Assembly (NCBI GenBank): GCA_910586605.1
Contig: CAJUJR010000016.1
Coordinates: 1 to 40,910 of the forward strand
Direction of reading: 5' to 3'
Length of the DNA stretch: 40,910 nucleotides
Origin: an uncultured Lachnospiraceae bacterium
GTDB taxonomy: Bacteria > Bacillota > Clostridia > Lachnospirales > Lachnospiraceae
The position numbers were made by a program, and so were the translations under genes. Below, piece after piece: positions 1 through 6,965 of the stretch. Numbering within the stretch: position 1 is the stretch's first letter; the number at the start of each line of letters is the position of its first letter. A model generated the notes under the pieces. The model did not search any database and had not been told where the DNA came from. It worked only from the letters and a program-made list of their open reading frames with translations.

Positions 1-52
1 GAAGATATTTTTTATTTCTTTAATTTGGCTACGATTGGCTGTGAATAGTAAC
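1..52 (+). repeat. Family 2 dispersed repeat, copy 1
   Basis: This copy starts at the first base of the window and ends in the core GGCTGTGAATAGTAAC. It is almost identical to 3405-3457 and, in reverse complement, to 40857-40905, differing by a few bases and small indels in the T-rich left half. No ORF explains the conservation. The sequence just downstream is the remnant of a coding region, so the repeat seems to have replaced or cut off its 5' part. The window edge falls exactly at the repeat boundary. Confidence 0.85.
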
Positions 53-188
53 AATGTACTATGTGAAGGCTCCATCCATCACAATTGAGATGGGGACTAC
101 CACGGCACCTTGTTCATATTGGGACTATGCATCTGCATATCGGAAAAATCAGTATGTGGTACTGAAAATCGCAAATGCTTTAAAATAG
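45..188 (+). pseudogene. C-terminal remnant, M14 zinc-carboxypeptidase-like
   Basis: One frame running into a TAG at 186-188 reads as a plausible protein C-terminus. It contains APSITIEMGTTTAPCSYWDY, followed by a stretch that ends in VVLKIANALK. The PSITIE-M-G block followed by an aromatic and basic tail resembles the end of M14-family carboxypeptidases (peptidoglycan peptidase type), where the catalytic Glu lies in such a strand. There is no start codon with a ribosome binding site, the frame is stopped upstream at 42-44 inside the family 2 repeat, and the catalytic N-terminal zinc ligands are absent. I read it as a decayed 3' end left by a repeat-associated rearrangement. The family assignment rests on one short motif and is tentative. 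Confidence 0.4.
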
Positions 189-494
189 TACTGCCGGGGA
201 GAAACTATTTTGTTTCTTCCCAGTTTTTTATTTCTTTGTGGAAGTTAGTGTTTTTGCCGTTTATAGGGAGGCTTCTCATGTTCCAGTATTTAGGATTCAG
301 GATATGTGCAAGATGGATTTGGGCGTGCAATTGACATTGGAATAGTAACTATTAAAGCTTGGAATAAGGTATTGGATTAGAAAAAATGTGGAATTAAATT
401 TAATGGCATGGTATACTGTTTATATTATTTATGATTTTGATATCCTGTTGCTTGCAGCAGGGGTGTTGATTTATAGTGCTTATCAGGAGAAAAA
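189..494. other. Intergenic stretch, no firm gene
   Basis: I see no convincing gene here. A frame from ATG 403 to TAG 507 would encode a 34-residue hydrophobic peptide (MAWYTVYIIYDFDILLLAAG and a short polar tail). It has no ribosome binding site and runs into the next gene, so it may be a decayed membrane-protein end or chance. The AGGAG at about 485-489 serves the gene at 495. Confidence 0.4.
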
Positions 495-818
495 ATGTCA
501 GTTGTAGATAAGGATAAAGTAGATGGAATTGCTTTAACAGAGGATAAAATAATAAAGCTGTTAATTACAGATCATTTAAGTTGGGAAAACGAATATGAAC
601 ATTTGCTGATTCTTCAGGAAAAAATTAATTCATATCTTGCATTTTGTGAAAGTGACCAGTATAAAGAAATATATCCAGGATATAGAGTAAAAAATGTTGT
701 TTTTGAAATTCACTTTTTGTATGAACCAACGCAGAATGCCTATACGTTTTTAGAACAATTGCCTGCTCAAGTAGGGGAACTTAGTATAGCAGTAGAATGT
801 GCAGTTTCAGAAAACTGA
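495..818 (+). CDS. DUF6572-like protein, likely toxin-islet accessory or orphan immunity protein
   Basis: The product is 107 residues, starting at ATG 495 behind an AGGAG motif. It opens MSVVDKDKVDGIALTEDK, then has a central block with HLSWENEYEHLLILQEKINS and a C-terminal strand with VFEIHFLYEP. This layout matches, from memory, the small DUF6572 family often found beside polymorphic toxins and immunity genes of Firmicutes. There is no signal peptide or membrane segment, so it should be cytoplasmic. It ends just before the gene at 833 and lies about 650 bp upstream of the toxin. An immunity or immunity-like role is inferred from context only. The biochemical function is not known to me. Confidence 0.6.
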   Translation: MSVVDKDKVDGIALTEDKIIKLLITDHLSWENEYEHLLILQEKINSYLAFCESDQYKEIYPGYRVKNVVFEIHFLYEPTQNAYTFLEQLPAQVGELSIAVECAVSEN

Positions 819-832
819 AAAAAGAGGCAAAA

Positions 833-1378
833 ATGAGGAATCATTTTAATTTTTATATACAGGCAAATAATCCAAGGGTTTTGAAGGAACATGATTTAGA
901 AGATAAAAATATATCAGATGCAATGGAAACAATATTTCCGCTGTATACAGAAAGCGCAGTTATGATGTGGAATCATATTTGCGTGCCTTTATCGTACAAA
1001 TATGATATTAGTTATATGATGGATGATATTCTTGATTTGCTTGATGATTTACTCCAGGTAAAGGAAGGGAAGAGGGGAATATCCTGGCTTCCAGATACTT
1101 TTCGTAGTGATTGGGACATAGTTTGGGGAAGTGGCCAGATAAGGATAATTTCCCATTGGGAATCTGTAACAGGAAATCTAGAGGGATTGTTAAATGCAAA
1201 TAACAGGGTTTCTTTAAAAATAGCAGAATTTATATCAGAATGGAAACAAATATTATATATTGTATTGAAAGGTTTAGAAGATAATGGTTATATGGAAAGT
1301 GGGATTGTCAATTTAAAAAGGTTAAAACAGCAGTATAATAGGATACCTAATAATGGAATTTTGTATAAGGGGCATTAG
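833..1378 (+). CDS. Unknown protein in toxin-immunity islet
   Basis: I chose ATG 833 (181 residues) because AGAGG lies about seven bases upstream; an in-frame ATG at 797 would overlap the previous gene and has no clear ribosome binding site. I do not recognise the family. The protein is soluble, with no signal peptide. It has an acidic helical stretch (YMMDDILDLLDDLLQVKEG), then a Trp-rich strand region (WLPDTF, DWDIVWGSG, ISHWESVTGNLEGLL) and a helical C-terminus with EFISEWKQILYIVLKGLEDN. Small soluble proteins of this sort in such islets are often orphan immunity proteins, but nothing in the sequence proves it. The spacing of 14 bases after the DUF6572-like gene suggests co-transcription. 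Confidence 0.5.
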   Translation: MRNHFNFYIQANNPRVLKEHDLEDKNISDAMETIFPLYTESAVMMWNHICVPLSYKYDISYMMDDILDLLDDLLQVKEGKRGISWLPDTFRSDWDIVWGSGQIRIISHWESVTGNLEGLLNANNRVSLKIAEFISEWKQILYIVLKGLEDNGYMESGIVNLKRLKQQYNRIPNNGILYKGH

Positions 1379-1468
1379 AGTATGTCTGGAAATTAGCAGA
1401 AGAGTGAAAAGTGGCATTCAGGAATATATAACAGATACATTGACCTATGGGGAAAGGGGGAAGAAAAT

Positions 1469-2683
1469 ATGGAAAATATGGGGTATATGGAAAAAACCAC
1501 CTCTTTTATAGAGGAAAATTCTGCAACCATCCATATTGTATTAGATGTGATAGGGCTTATCCCACGTGTTGGTATTGTGGCAGATGTTATTAATGCTGCA
1601 TTTTATGCAGTAGAAGAAGGCTGGGAAGGTGTTGTGCTAAGTTTGATAGCGTCTATCCCAGGCGTTGGGGATGTAATTGGGTCAGTCGTTTTATCAGCCA
1701 AATTATGCAGGGCAGTAAAGGGGATAGACTTTGGGCTAAAAGCATTGCCGCAGGTAAAAAGAGCCGAGGCATATATACGTTTAATGAGGGGCAAAGCAAA
1801 GACTGGGGCGAAGGCGTTAAAGAATAAGTATTATTACTGTATTAAAAGGTGGTTAAAAAGAATGGGAAGGCTGTGCAAGTCTTGTTTTACAGAAGATACA
1901 CTGGTTTATGCCAGCCAGGGATATTGTCCCATTAATGAAATATGCAGGGGCGACTATATTTATTCTAAACAAGAAGGGATGGCAGAAGCTGCTTTAAAGG
2001 AAGTAAAGGAGATTTTCTGCACAGGGGCGCATACGATTTATCATCTTTGGCTGGGTGGAAGAGAGGAAATTAAAACAACGGCATATCATCCGGTTTATAT
2101 AGAGGCTCAGGGATGGGTGCCCGCCATTAACCTGCAGGAAGGCGATATTGCAGAGACAATGGACGGGCTGGTACAGATTACAAAAATTGTGAAAGTAAGG
2201 CATGAAGAGCCTGTGCCGGTATATGACCTGCAGGTAAAAGACTGGGAGTCATACTTTGTTGGAAAGGCACAGCTTTATGTACATAATTGTGGAAAAAAGC
2301 CGGCAAAAAGGCCGTCGTGGAGGCAGACGGAAAAGGATATTGAAAGCGATTATGAAGAGTATGATAAGCAGACGTCTTTTATAGGTGGGAAAGAGGTTAA
2401 GTATGGGACAAAAGGAAGCGTACGGCCAGATGTTTATAAAAAAGGGCATAGCATTGATGCAAAAAATTACAAGTTAGATAAGGCATCTGGAAGAAGACGC
2501 CTGGTTAAAAATGTTGTAGGGCAGTACAGGCAAAGGGTAAACCATTTGCCAAAGGGTACGAAACAAACTGTCATAGCGGATATTAGGGGGCAGAATATAC
2601 CAAGAAGTGATTTGAGGAACCTAAGACGGGAAATTAGGAGAAAAACAGGCGGCGGGATAAGGGTTCGTTTCAGGAGGAGATAA
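1469..2683 (+). CDS. Polymorphic toxin: pretoxin (PT-TG) - HINT - PD-(D/E)XK-like nuclease
   Basis: The protein has 404 residues and starts at ATG 1469 after a GGGGGAAG ribosome binding site. Residues ~20-90 form a hydrophobic pretoxin region (VLDVIGLIPRVGIVADVINA, then SIPGVGDVIGS) of the PT-TG type. Residues 139-274 are a HINT self-cleaving module: Cys139 at the splice-like junction, a TxxH block at T204-H207, and a terminal VHNC at 271-274. The last ~130 residues look like a toxin: an acidic helix (E288-E297), GSVRPD at 316-321, DAKNY at 330-334, and a Gln (Q352) in GQYRQR, which is the order expected of a restriction-endonuclease fold. Its tail is Arg-rich, fitting DNA or RNA binding. Unlike full-length polymorphic toxins it has no LXG, RHS or signal-peptide region, so how it is exported is unclear; it may be a cut-off cassette. 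The Imm70-like gene downstream is the likely antidote. Confidence 0.8.
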   Translation: MENMGYMEKTTSFIEENSATIHIVLDVIGLIPRVGIVADVINAAFYAVEEGWEGVVLSLIASIPGVGDVIGSVVLSAKLCRAVKGIDFGLKALPQVKRAEAYIRLMRGKAKTGAKALKNKYYYCIKRWLKRMGRLCKSCFTEDTLVYASQGYCPINEICRGDYIYSKQEGMAEAALKEVKEIFCTGAHTIYHLWLGGREEIKTTAYHPVYIEAQGWVPAINLQEGDIAETMDGLVQITKIVKVRHEEPVPVYDLQVKDWESYFVGKAQLYVHNCGKKPAKRPSWRQTEKDIESDYEEYDKQTSFIGGKEVKYGTKGSVRPDVYKKGHSIDAKNYKLDKASGRRRLVKNVVGQYRQRVNHLPKGTKQTVIADIRGQNIPRSDLRNLRREIRRKTGGGIRVRFRRR

Positions 2684-2694
2684 GATTGCTATAG

Positions 2695-2750
2695 CGTGTT
2701 TGAAATTTGCCAGAGCTATCATTGTGTGCAATTTTTAGTTTTCAAACACG
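2695..2750. repeat. Family 1 repeat hairpin between toxin and immunity genes
   Basis: The arms CGTGTTTGAAA (2695-2705) and TTTCAAACACG (2740-2750) are perfect inverted repeats of 11 bp around a 34-base spacer. The left arm with flanks is a family 1 copy (compare 37126-37178). It sits 12 bases after the toxin stop and 49 bases before the immunity gene. No run of T follows, so it is not an obvious intrinsic terminator, but it could fold in the mRNA and uncouple the two genes. Confidence 0.7.
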
Positions 2751-2798
2751 TTCGTGGCTGTTTCTCGGTTGTTGATTATGATTTGGGGAGGATAAGAT

Positions 2799-3215
2799 AT
2801 GGCGGTTGGGTTTAGTGTAGATTTTGACTGGTTTCAGATAGGGAATGGGGATTTTTTGTATTCTTTTTTTTCAACTGTTGCTTATCATTTAGAAAATGAA
2901 AATTGGGGCAGCAGATTCCCACTAGTGATGAATGAGCTGTACCAGGGGAAGTTAGAGGCCGGGGATGTTGATGGGGCAATTCGTGAGGTGTTAAAAATCC
3001 AATTGGAATTAAAGGGCTATCTGCCTAATCAAGTGATTTGGGATATAGACAACCTTTCTGCAAAACCGCCTTGGGGGGATAATATCAGTGAGGAAATTAC
3101 GGATTTGTCAAATTATTTTGTAACAAGCGGAGGGGAGGATTTCTTTTCTGTTTTTTTAGAAGCATTGGAGGATGCAAAAGAGCTAGGGGTTTCTATAAAA
3201 ATTGAGGCTGTTTAG
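2799..3215 (+). CDS. Imm70-like immunity protein
   Basis: The product is 138 residues, starting at ATG 2799 behind GGGGAGG. The N-terminus (MAVGFSVDFDWFQIGNGDFL followed by YSFFSTVAYHLE and NWGSRFP) and the MNELYQGKL motif match what I recall of the Imm70 immunity family. The rest is acidic and soluble (LSNYFVTSGGEDFFSVFLEA). In such loci the immunity protein binds and blocks the C-terminal toxin domain of the gene immediately upstream, here the HINT-linked nuclease. The family name is from recognition of the motif pattern, and the pairing with this toxin is inferred from adjacency. The gene is the last of the islet, followed by the repeat at 3405. Confidence 0.65.
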   Translation: MAVGFSVDFDWFQIGNGDFLYSFFSTVAYHLENENWGSRFPLVMNELYQGKLEAGDVDGAIREVLKIQLELKGYLPNQVIWDIDNLSAKPPWGDNISEEITDLSNYFVTSGGEDFFSVFLEALEDAKELGVSIKIEAV

Positions 3216-3404
3216 GTATAAATGCCATTTATGAACCTGGCAACATGGAAAAGCAAAGCAATTCTATAAGAGCTAAATTGTCCTGCAGGAAGGAATGTCT
3301 CTCTAAATTTTTGTCAGTTTATAAATTTCAGGAGCTTTCGCTTTTTACAGAAAATTAGAAATCCTGCTTTCTCATGCCACATATAATGAAAGCGCTTCAC
3401 AGGA

Positions 3405-3457
3405 GAAGATATTTTTTATTTTCTTAAATTTGGCTGCGATTGGCTGTGAATAGTAAC
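3405..3457 (+). repeat. Family 2 dispersed repeat, copy 2
   Basis: This is a 53-bp near-identical copy of 1-52 in the same orientation, ending in GGCTGTGAATAGTAAC. Together the two copies bracket the toxin islet as direct repeats about 3.4 kb apart. The flanking sequences differ, so the conserved unit is this ~52-bp block itself. Confidence 0.85.
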
Positions 3458-3495
3458 ACTTTGGTAACATTTAATTTTTTTGTCAAGAAAAACAC

Positions 3496-3524
3496 TTGAC
3501 AAGTTACTTTTTTTCTATTATACT
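3496..3524 (+). promoter_or_regulatory. Promoter of the ffh operon
   Basis: A TTGACA box (3496-3501), a 17-base spacer and a TATACT box (3519-3524) form a near-consensus housekeeping-sigma promoter. Transcription would start near 3531, about 30 bases before the ffh start codon. Confidence 0.85.
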
Positions 3525-3562
3525 ACGGTTTGTGTTTAAGGCAGGGCAGTCAGGAGGGATTT

Positions 3563-4912
3563 ATGGCATTCGATTTAACAGAAAAATTGCAAAATGTTTT
3601 TAAAAACCTTCGGAGTAAGGGGAAATTAACGGAGGATGATGTAAAAGCTGCATTAAAGGAAGTAAAAATGGCTCTGTTAGAGGCAGACGTCAACTTTAAG
3701 GTAGTTAAGAACTTTGTCAAAACAGTACAGGAGCGGGCAGTTGGGCAAGATGTGTTAAACAGCCTGACACCTGGCCAGATGGTAGTTAAGCTGGTCAATG
3801 AAGAGTTAGTGAACCTTATGGGAAGTGAGACGACAGAGATTGCGTTAAAGCCTTCCAATGAGATTACAGTTATATTGATGTGTGGCCTTCAGGGCGCAGG
3901 AAAGACAACTACGACCGCTAAGATTGCAGGAAAGCTAAAACAGAAAGGGAGAGTCCCTTTGCTAGTTGCCTGTGATATTTACCGCCCGGCAGCCATTGAG
4001 CAGTTAAAGGTAAACGGTGAAAAGCAGGGAGTGGAAGTTTTTGCGATGGGAACCAGCCACAGGCCGGTGGATATTGCAAAAGCGGCGTTAGAGCATGCAG
4101 CAAAAAATAAGTATAATGTTGTGATACTAGATACGGCAGGCCGTCTCCATATAGATGAAGACATGATGGCGGAACTCGAAGAAATCAAGTCTAATATAGA
4201 AGTTGGGCAGAGCATATTAGTTGTGGATTCTATGACAGGGCAGGATGCGGTCAATGTAGCTTCTTCCTTCCAAGAAAAGATTGGGATTGATGGCGTCATT
4301 CTGACAAAGCTGGATGGTGATACGCGTGGCGGCGCTGCACTTTCGATTAAGGCAGTGACTGGATGCCCAATACTTTATGTTGGTATGGGAGAAAAGCTGT
4401 CTGATTTGGAGCAGTTCCATCCAGACCGTATGGCGTCTAGAATCCTTGGCATGGGTGATGTGCTTACCTTGATTGAAAAGGCGGAGGCTGAAATTGATGA
4501 GGATAAAGCACGTGAAATGGAAAAGAAATTCCGGAAAGCGGAATTTGATTTTAATGATTTCTTAGACCAGATGGCACAGATGAAAAAGATGGGCGGCATC
4601 CAGAGTATTTTAAGCATGCTTCCTGGCATGGGCATTCCATCTGATTTGGAAATAGACGACAGTATATTTAAAAATATAGAAGCAATTATTTATTCTATGA
4701 CATTGGAGGAACGCGGCAATCCTGCAATTATCAACCCATCCCGTAAGCGTAGGATAGCAAAGGGAGCTGGGGTAGATATTTCAGAAGTCAATAAGCTTAT
4801 GAAGCAATACGAACAGTCCAAAAAGATGATGAAGCAAATGTCTGGCATGATGGGCGGAAAAGGGAAAAAGAGAGGAAGGTTTTCCATGCCAAAAATGCCA
4901 TTTGGCTTTTAA
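3563..4912 (+). CDS. ffh: Signal recognition particle GTPase Ffh (SRP54)
   Basis: Ffh binds the SRP RNA and the signal sequences of nascent membrane and secreted proteins and delivers ribosomes to the receptor FtsY. I chose ATG 3563 (449 residues, MAFDLTEKLQNVF) because AGGAGG lies six bases upstream; the in-frame ATG at 3530 has no ribosome binding site. The N domain is followed by the G domain with GLQGAGKTTTTAK (P-loop), DTAGRLHIDEDMM and TKLDGDTRGG, then the Met-rich M domain (MAQMKKMGGIQSILSMLPGM and a C-terminal KKMMKQMSGMMGG stretch). Length and motifs are normal for the family. No ylxM gene precedes it here, although many Firmicutes have one. Confidence 0.98.
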   Translation: MAFDLTEKLQNVFKNLRSKGKLTEDDVKAALKEVKMALLEADVNFKVVKNFVKTVQERAVGQDVLNSLTPGQMVVKLVNEELVNLMGSETTEIALKPSNEITVILMCGLQGAGKTTTTAKIAGKLKQKGRVPLLVACDIYRPAAIEQLKVNGEKQGVEVFAMGTSHRPVDIAKAALEHAAKNKYNVVILDTAGRLHIDEDMMAELEEIKSNIEVGQSILVVDSMTGQDAVNVASSFQEKIGIDGVILTKLDGDTRGGAALSIKAVTGCPILYVGMGEKLSDLEQFHPDRMASRILGMGDVLTLIEKAEAEIDEDKAREMEKKFRKAEFDFNDFLDQMAQMKKMGGIQSILSMLPGMGIPSDLEIDDSIFKNIEAIIYSMTLEERGNPAIINPSRKRRIAKGAGVDISEVNKLMKQYEQSKKMMKQMSGMMGGKGKKRGRFSMPKMPFGF

Positions 4913-4973
4913 ATTTATGATAAACAAAAAAAGCATTTTTGGCATTGCCAAAAAATGCCATTTGGTTTTTAAA
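4886..4973 (+). repeat. Duplicated 3' end of ffh with internal stem-loop
   Basis: The last bases of ffh (4886-4913) are repeated almost exactly at 4945-4973, with one extra A and one C-to-T change. The segment between them forms a hairpin: GCATTTTTGG (4933-4942) with CCAAAAAATGC (4948-4958), one base bulged. A TTTTT run follows about 8 bases later, so weak transcription attenuation before rpsP is possible. Confidence 0.6.
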
Positions 4974-5053
4974 GCAGGTTGGATTCTGCGTTGTATTGTC
5001 AACCAGGATTTAATATATACCTAATAATGAAAATATTAAGGAGGTGAAAAGAG

Positions 5054-5299
5054 ATGGCAGTAAAAATTCGTTTAAGGAGAATGGGTAAAAAAAGAGCCCC
5101 TTTCTATAGAGTAGTTGTAGCGGATGCCAGAGCGCCAAGGGATGGAAGGTTTATCGAGGAAATTGGTACTTATGACCCAAATCAGGACCCGAGCGTTTTC
5201 AAGTTTGATGAGGAAAAGGCTAAGAAATGGTTAGCAAACGGTGCAAAGCCAACTGAAACTGTAGGTAAGTTATTAAAGGAAGCAGGCATCACAAAATAA
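5054..5299 (+). CDS. rpsP: 30S ribosomal protein S16
   Basis: S16 is a small primary-binding protein of the 30S subunit. The product has 81 residues, begins MAVKIRLRRMGKKRAPFYR and carries VVADARAPRDGRFIEEIGTY, both highly characteristic. A strong AAGGAGGTG lies 8 bases before ATG 5054. It follows ffh and precedes khpA, the usual clostridial order. The length is typical. Confidence 0.98.
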   Translation: MAVKIRLRRMGKKRAPFYRVVVADARAPRDGRFIEEIGTYDPNQDPSVFKFDEEKAKKWLANGAKPTETVGKLLKEAGITK

Positions 5300-5329
5300 T
5301 GTGAACTGTGGACAGGGAGGTTTCAGGTA

Positions 5330-5560
5330 ATGAAAGAATTAGTAGAAGTTCTTGCACAGTCGCTTGTGGACCACCCAGAAGCGGTCACTGTAACGGAAAC
5401 TGAAAAAGATAACGAGATTATCCTTGAATTAAAGGTTGACCCGGAGGATATGGGCAAAGTAATTGGTAAGCAGGGACGTATTGCCAAAGCAATTCGCGCA
5501 ATGGTGAAAGCGGCAGCTTCCAGGACAGATAAAAAAGTCGTTGTGGAAATTGGACATTGA
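5330..5560 (+). CDS. khpA: KH-domain RNA-binding protein KhpA
   Basis: KhpA is a small single KH-domain protein that binds RNA, usually as a partner of KhpB (Jag/EloR), and affects cell elongation and division in Firmicutes. The 76 residues include the KH loop VIGKQGRIAKAIRAMVKAAA, with the GxxG motif GKQG, followed by the strand KKVVVEIGH. ATG 5330 has GGGAGG about ten bases upstream. It lies 30 bases after rpsP, in the standard rpsP-khpA-rimM-trmD order, and is followed by an intrinsic terminator-like hairpin. Confidence 0.95.
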   Translation: MKELVEVLAQSLVDHPEAVTVTETEKDNEIILELKVDPEDMGKVIGKQGRIAKAIRAMVKAAASRTDKKVVVEIGH

Positions 5561-5587
5561 CGCCGGGGATGTGACTGTAAAGAAAAA

Positions 5588-5618
5588 CGCCTGTGCCATA
5601 TGGTATAGGCGCTTTTTG
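5588..5618 (+). terminator. Intrinsic terminator between khpA and rimM
   Basis: CGCCTGTGCC (5588-5597) pairs with GGTATAGGCG (5602-5611) in a 10-bp stem with two G-U pairs and an ATAT loop, followed by CTTTTTG. It lies 28 bases after khpA. Some ffh-operon transcripts should end or be attenuated here, before rimM-trmD. Confidence 0.75.
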
Positions 5619-5664
5619 TAATATGGGGAATTTGTTTGAAATATTAAATGAAATGAGGAGTAAA

Positions 5665-6171
5665 ATGGAAGATTTGTTTCGCGTTGGCGTAATTGCCAAT
5701 ACACATGGTATCCGTGGTGAAGTAAAGGTTTTTCCTACAACAGAAGATCCAAAGCGTTTTGAATGGTTAAAAGAAGTTCTTCTAGATACAGGGAAAGAAA
5801 AGATGCCCTTGGAAATCCAGGGGGTACGTTATTTTAAAAATCTTGTAATTGTAAAGTTTAAGGGAATTGACAATATCAATGATATTGAGAAATATAAAGG
5901 GATGGATTTGTATGTAACAAGGGAAAATGCAATTCCGTTAGAAGAAGGGGAATATTATATTGCCGATATCATCGGCGCTAAGATAGAAACAGAGGATGGG
6001 GAGTTTTTTGGTACATTAAAAGATGTTTTGGAAACTGGCGCAAACCTTGTCTATGTTTCAGAACATAAAGGGCAAGAGGTGCTTCTTCCTGTGATTCCTG
6101 ATTGTGTAAAAGAGATTGATACAGAGAATAAAAAGGTTGTCGTGCATATTATGCCAGGGCTTTTGGATTAA
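5665..6171 (+). CDS. rimM: 16S rRNA processing protein RimM
   Basis: RimM binds ribosomal protein S19 and assists maturation of the 30S head. I placed the start at ATG 5665 (168 residues, MEDLFRVGVIANTHGIRGEV), with GAGGAG a few bases upstream; a longer frame from 5593 would begin inside the terminator stem. The N-terminal domain carries ANTHGIRGEVKVFPTTEDP and the C-terminal PRC-barrel part carries YYIADIIGAKIETEDGE and EVLLPVIPDCVKEID. Both are typical, as is the length. It precedes trmD as in most bacteria. Confidence 0.96.
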   Translation: MEDLFRVGVIANTHGIRGEVKVFPTTEDPKRFEWLKEVLLDTGKEKMPLEIQGVRYFKNLVIVKFKGIDNINDIEKYKGMDLYVTRENAIPLEEGEYYIADIIGAKIETEDGEFFGTLKDVLETGANLVYVSEHKGQEVLLPVIPDCVKEIDTENKKVVVHIMPGLLD

Positions 6172-6218
6172 GGCATGTTGGTGAGTTTTTTGCTTGATTT
6201 AGGCAGAATGGGGATTTT

Positions 6219-6965
6219 ATGGATTTTCATATAATGACTTTATTTCCGGAAATGATAGAAAATGCAATGGGAGTCAGTATTACAGGCAGGGCAGTGAAAG
6301 CAGGCCATATTACTGTAAATGCTGTAAATATTAGGGATTATGCGCAGAATAAGCATAACAGGGTGGATGATTATCCCTATGGGGGCGGCGCCGGCATGGT
6401 GATGCAGGCAGAGCCGGTATATCAGTGTTACCAGGCGATTGCAGGCCATTGCAGGGAAAAAGTCCGTGTCGTTTATCTTTCCCCAAAGGGAAAGGTTTTT
6501 TCCCAGGAAATGGCACAGGAATTTGCAGAAGAAAAGGAACTTATTTTTTTGTGCGGCCATTATGAAGGGATTGATGAACGGGTTTTAGAAGAAATTGTTA
6601 CGGATTATGTATCAATAGGGGATTATGTATTGACGGGCGGAGAACTTCCGGCCCTGGTAATTATGGATGCTGTTTCACGGCTGGTACCAGGTGTTTTAAA
6701 TAATGCAGAATCGGCCTGTACAGAATCTTTTTCTGGGAATCTTCTTGAATATCCGCAGTATACGAGGCCGGAAGAATGGAACGGGAAAAAGGTTCCGCCT
6801 GTTTTGCTTTCTGGAAACCATAGATTGCTTGCAGCGTGGTACCGAAGGCAGTCAGTGATTGTGACTGCAAAAAACAGGCCGGATTTATTGGGAAAGGCAG
6901 AGTTATCTGAGGAAGAGAAAAAGTTAGTGCAGGATTTGGAAAGGGAAGGGGCATGGGAAATATAA
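6219..6965 (+). CDS. trmD: tRNA (guanine-37-N1)-methyltransferase TrmD
   Basis: TrmD uses S-adenosylmethionine to methylate G37 next to the anticodon of a set of tRNAs, preventing +1 frameshifts. The 248 residues begin MDFHIMTLFPEMIENAMGVS. The YGGGAGMVMQAEP motif, CGHYEGIDERV and the knotted SAM site around IGDYVLTGGELPALVIMDAV are all present. The ribosome binding site is weak. The end overlaps the start of the ApbE gene by 13 bases, so the two are probably translationally coupled. Confidence 0.97.
   Translation: MDFHIMTLFPEMIENAMGVSITGRAVKAGHITVNAVNIRDYAQNKHNRVDDYPYGGGAGMVMQAEPVYQCYQAIAGHCREKVRVVYLSPKGKVFSQEMAQEFAEEKELIFLCGHYEGIDERVLEEIVTDYVSIGDYVLTGGELPALVIMDAVSRLVPGVLNNAESACTESFSGNLLEYPQYTRPEEWNGKKVPPVLLSGNHRLLAAWYRRQSVIVTAKNRPDLLGKAELSEEEKKLVQDLEREGAWEI

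Larger units (their letters stand above)
3216..3562. other. Intergenic region between toxin islet and ffh
   Basis: This 347-base gap holds no ORF that I believe. In order, it contains a weak hairpin (ATAAAT-GCC-ATTTAT near 3218-3232), a nearly palindromic TGAAAGCGCTTCAC at 3387-3400 that resembles a catabolite-responsive (cre) site with a mismatch near its end, family 2 repeat copy 2 (3405-3457), and the ffh promoter (3496-3524). The cre-like reading is weak. Confidence 0.5.

Noticed and set aside
110..334. A 74-codon open frame near the left end.
   Set aside because: It has no ribosome binding site and its composition (Cys, Trp, Ile runs) is not protein-like. It overlaps the better-supported remnant in another frame at 45-188.
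1469..2683. HINT region of the toxin read as an intein.
   Set aside because: There is no extein host protein on either side and no homing endonuclease; the pretoxin region before it and the nuclease after it fit a polymorphic toxin.
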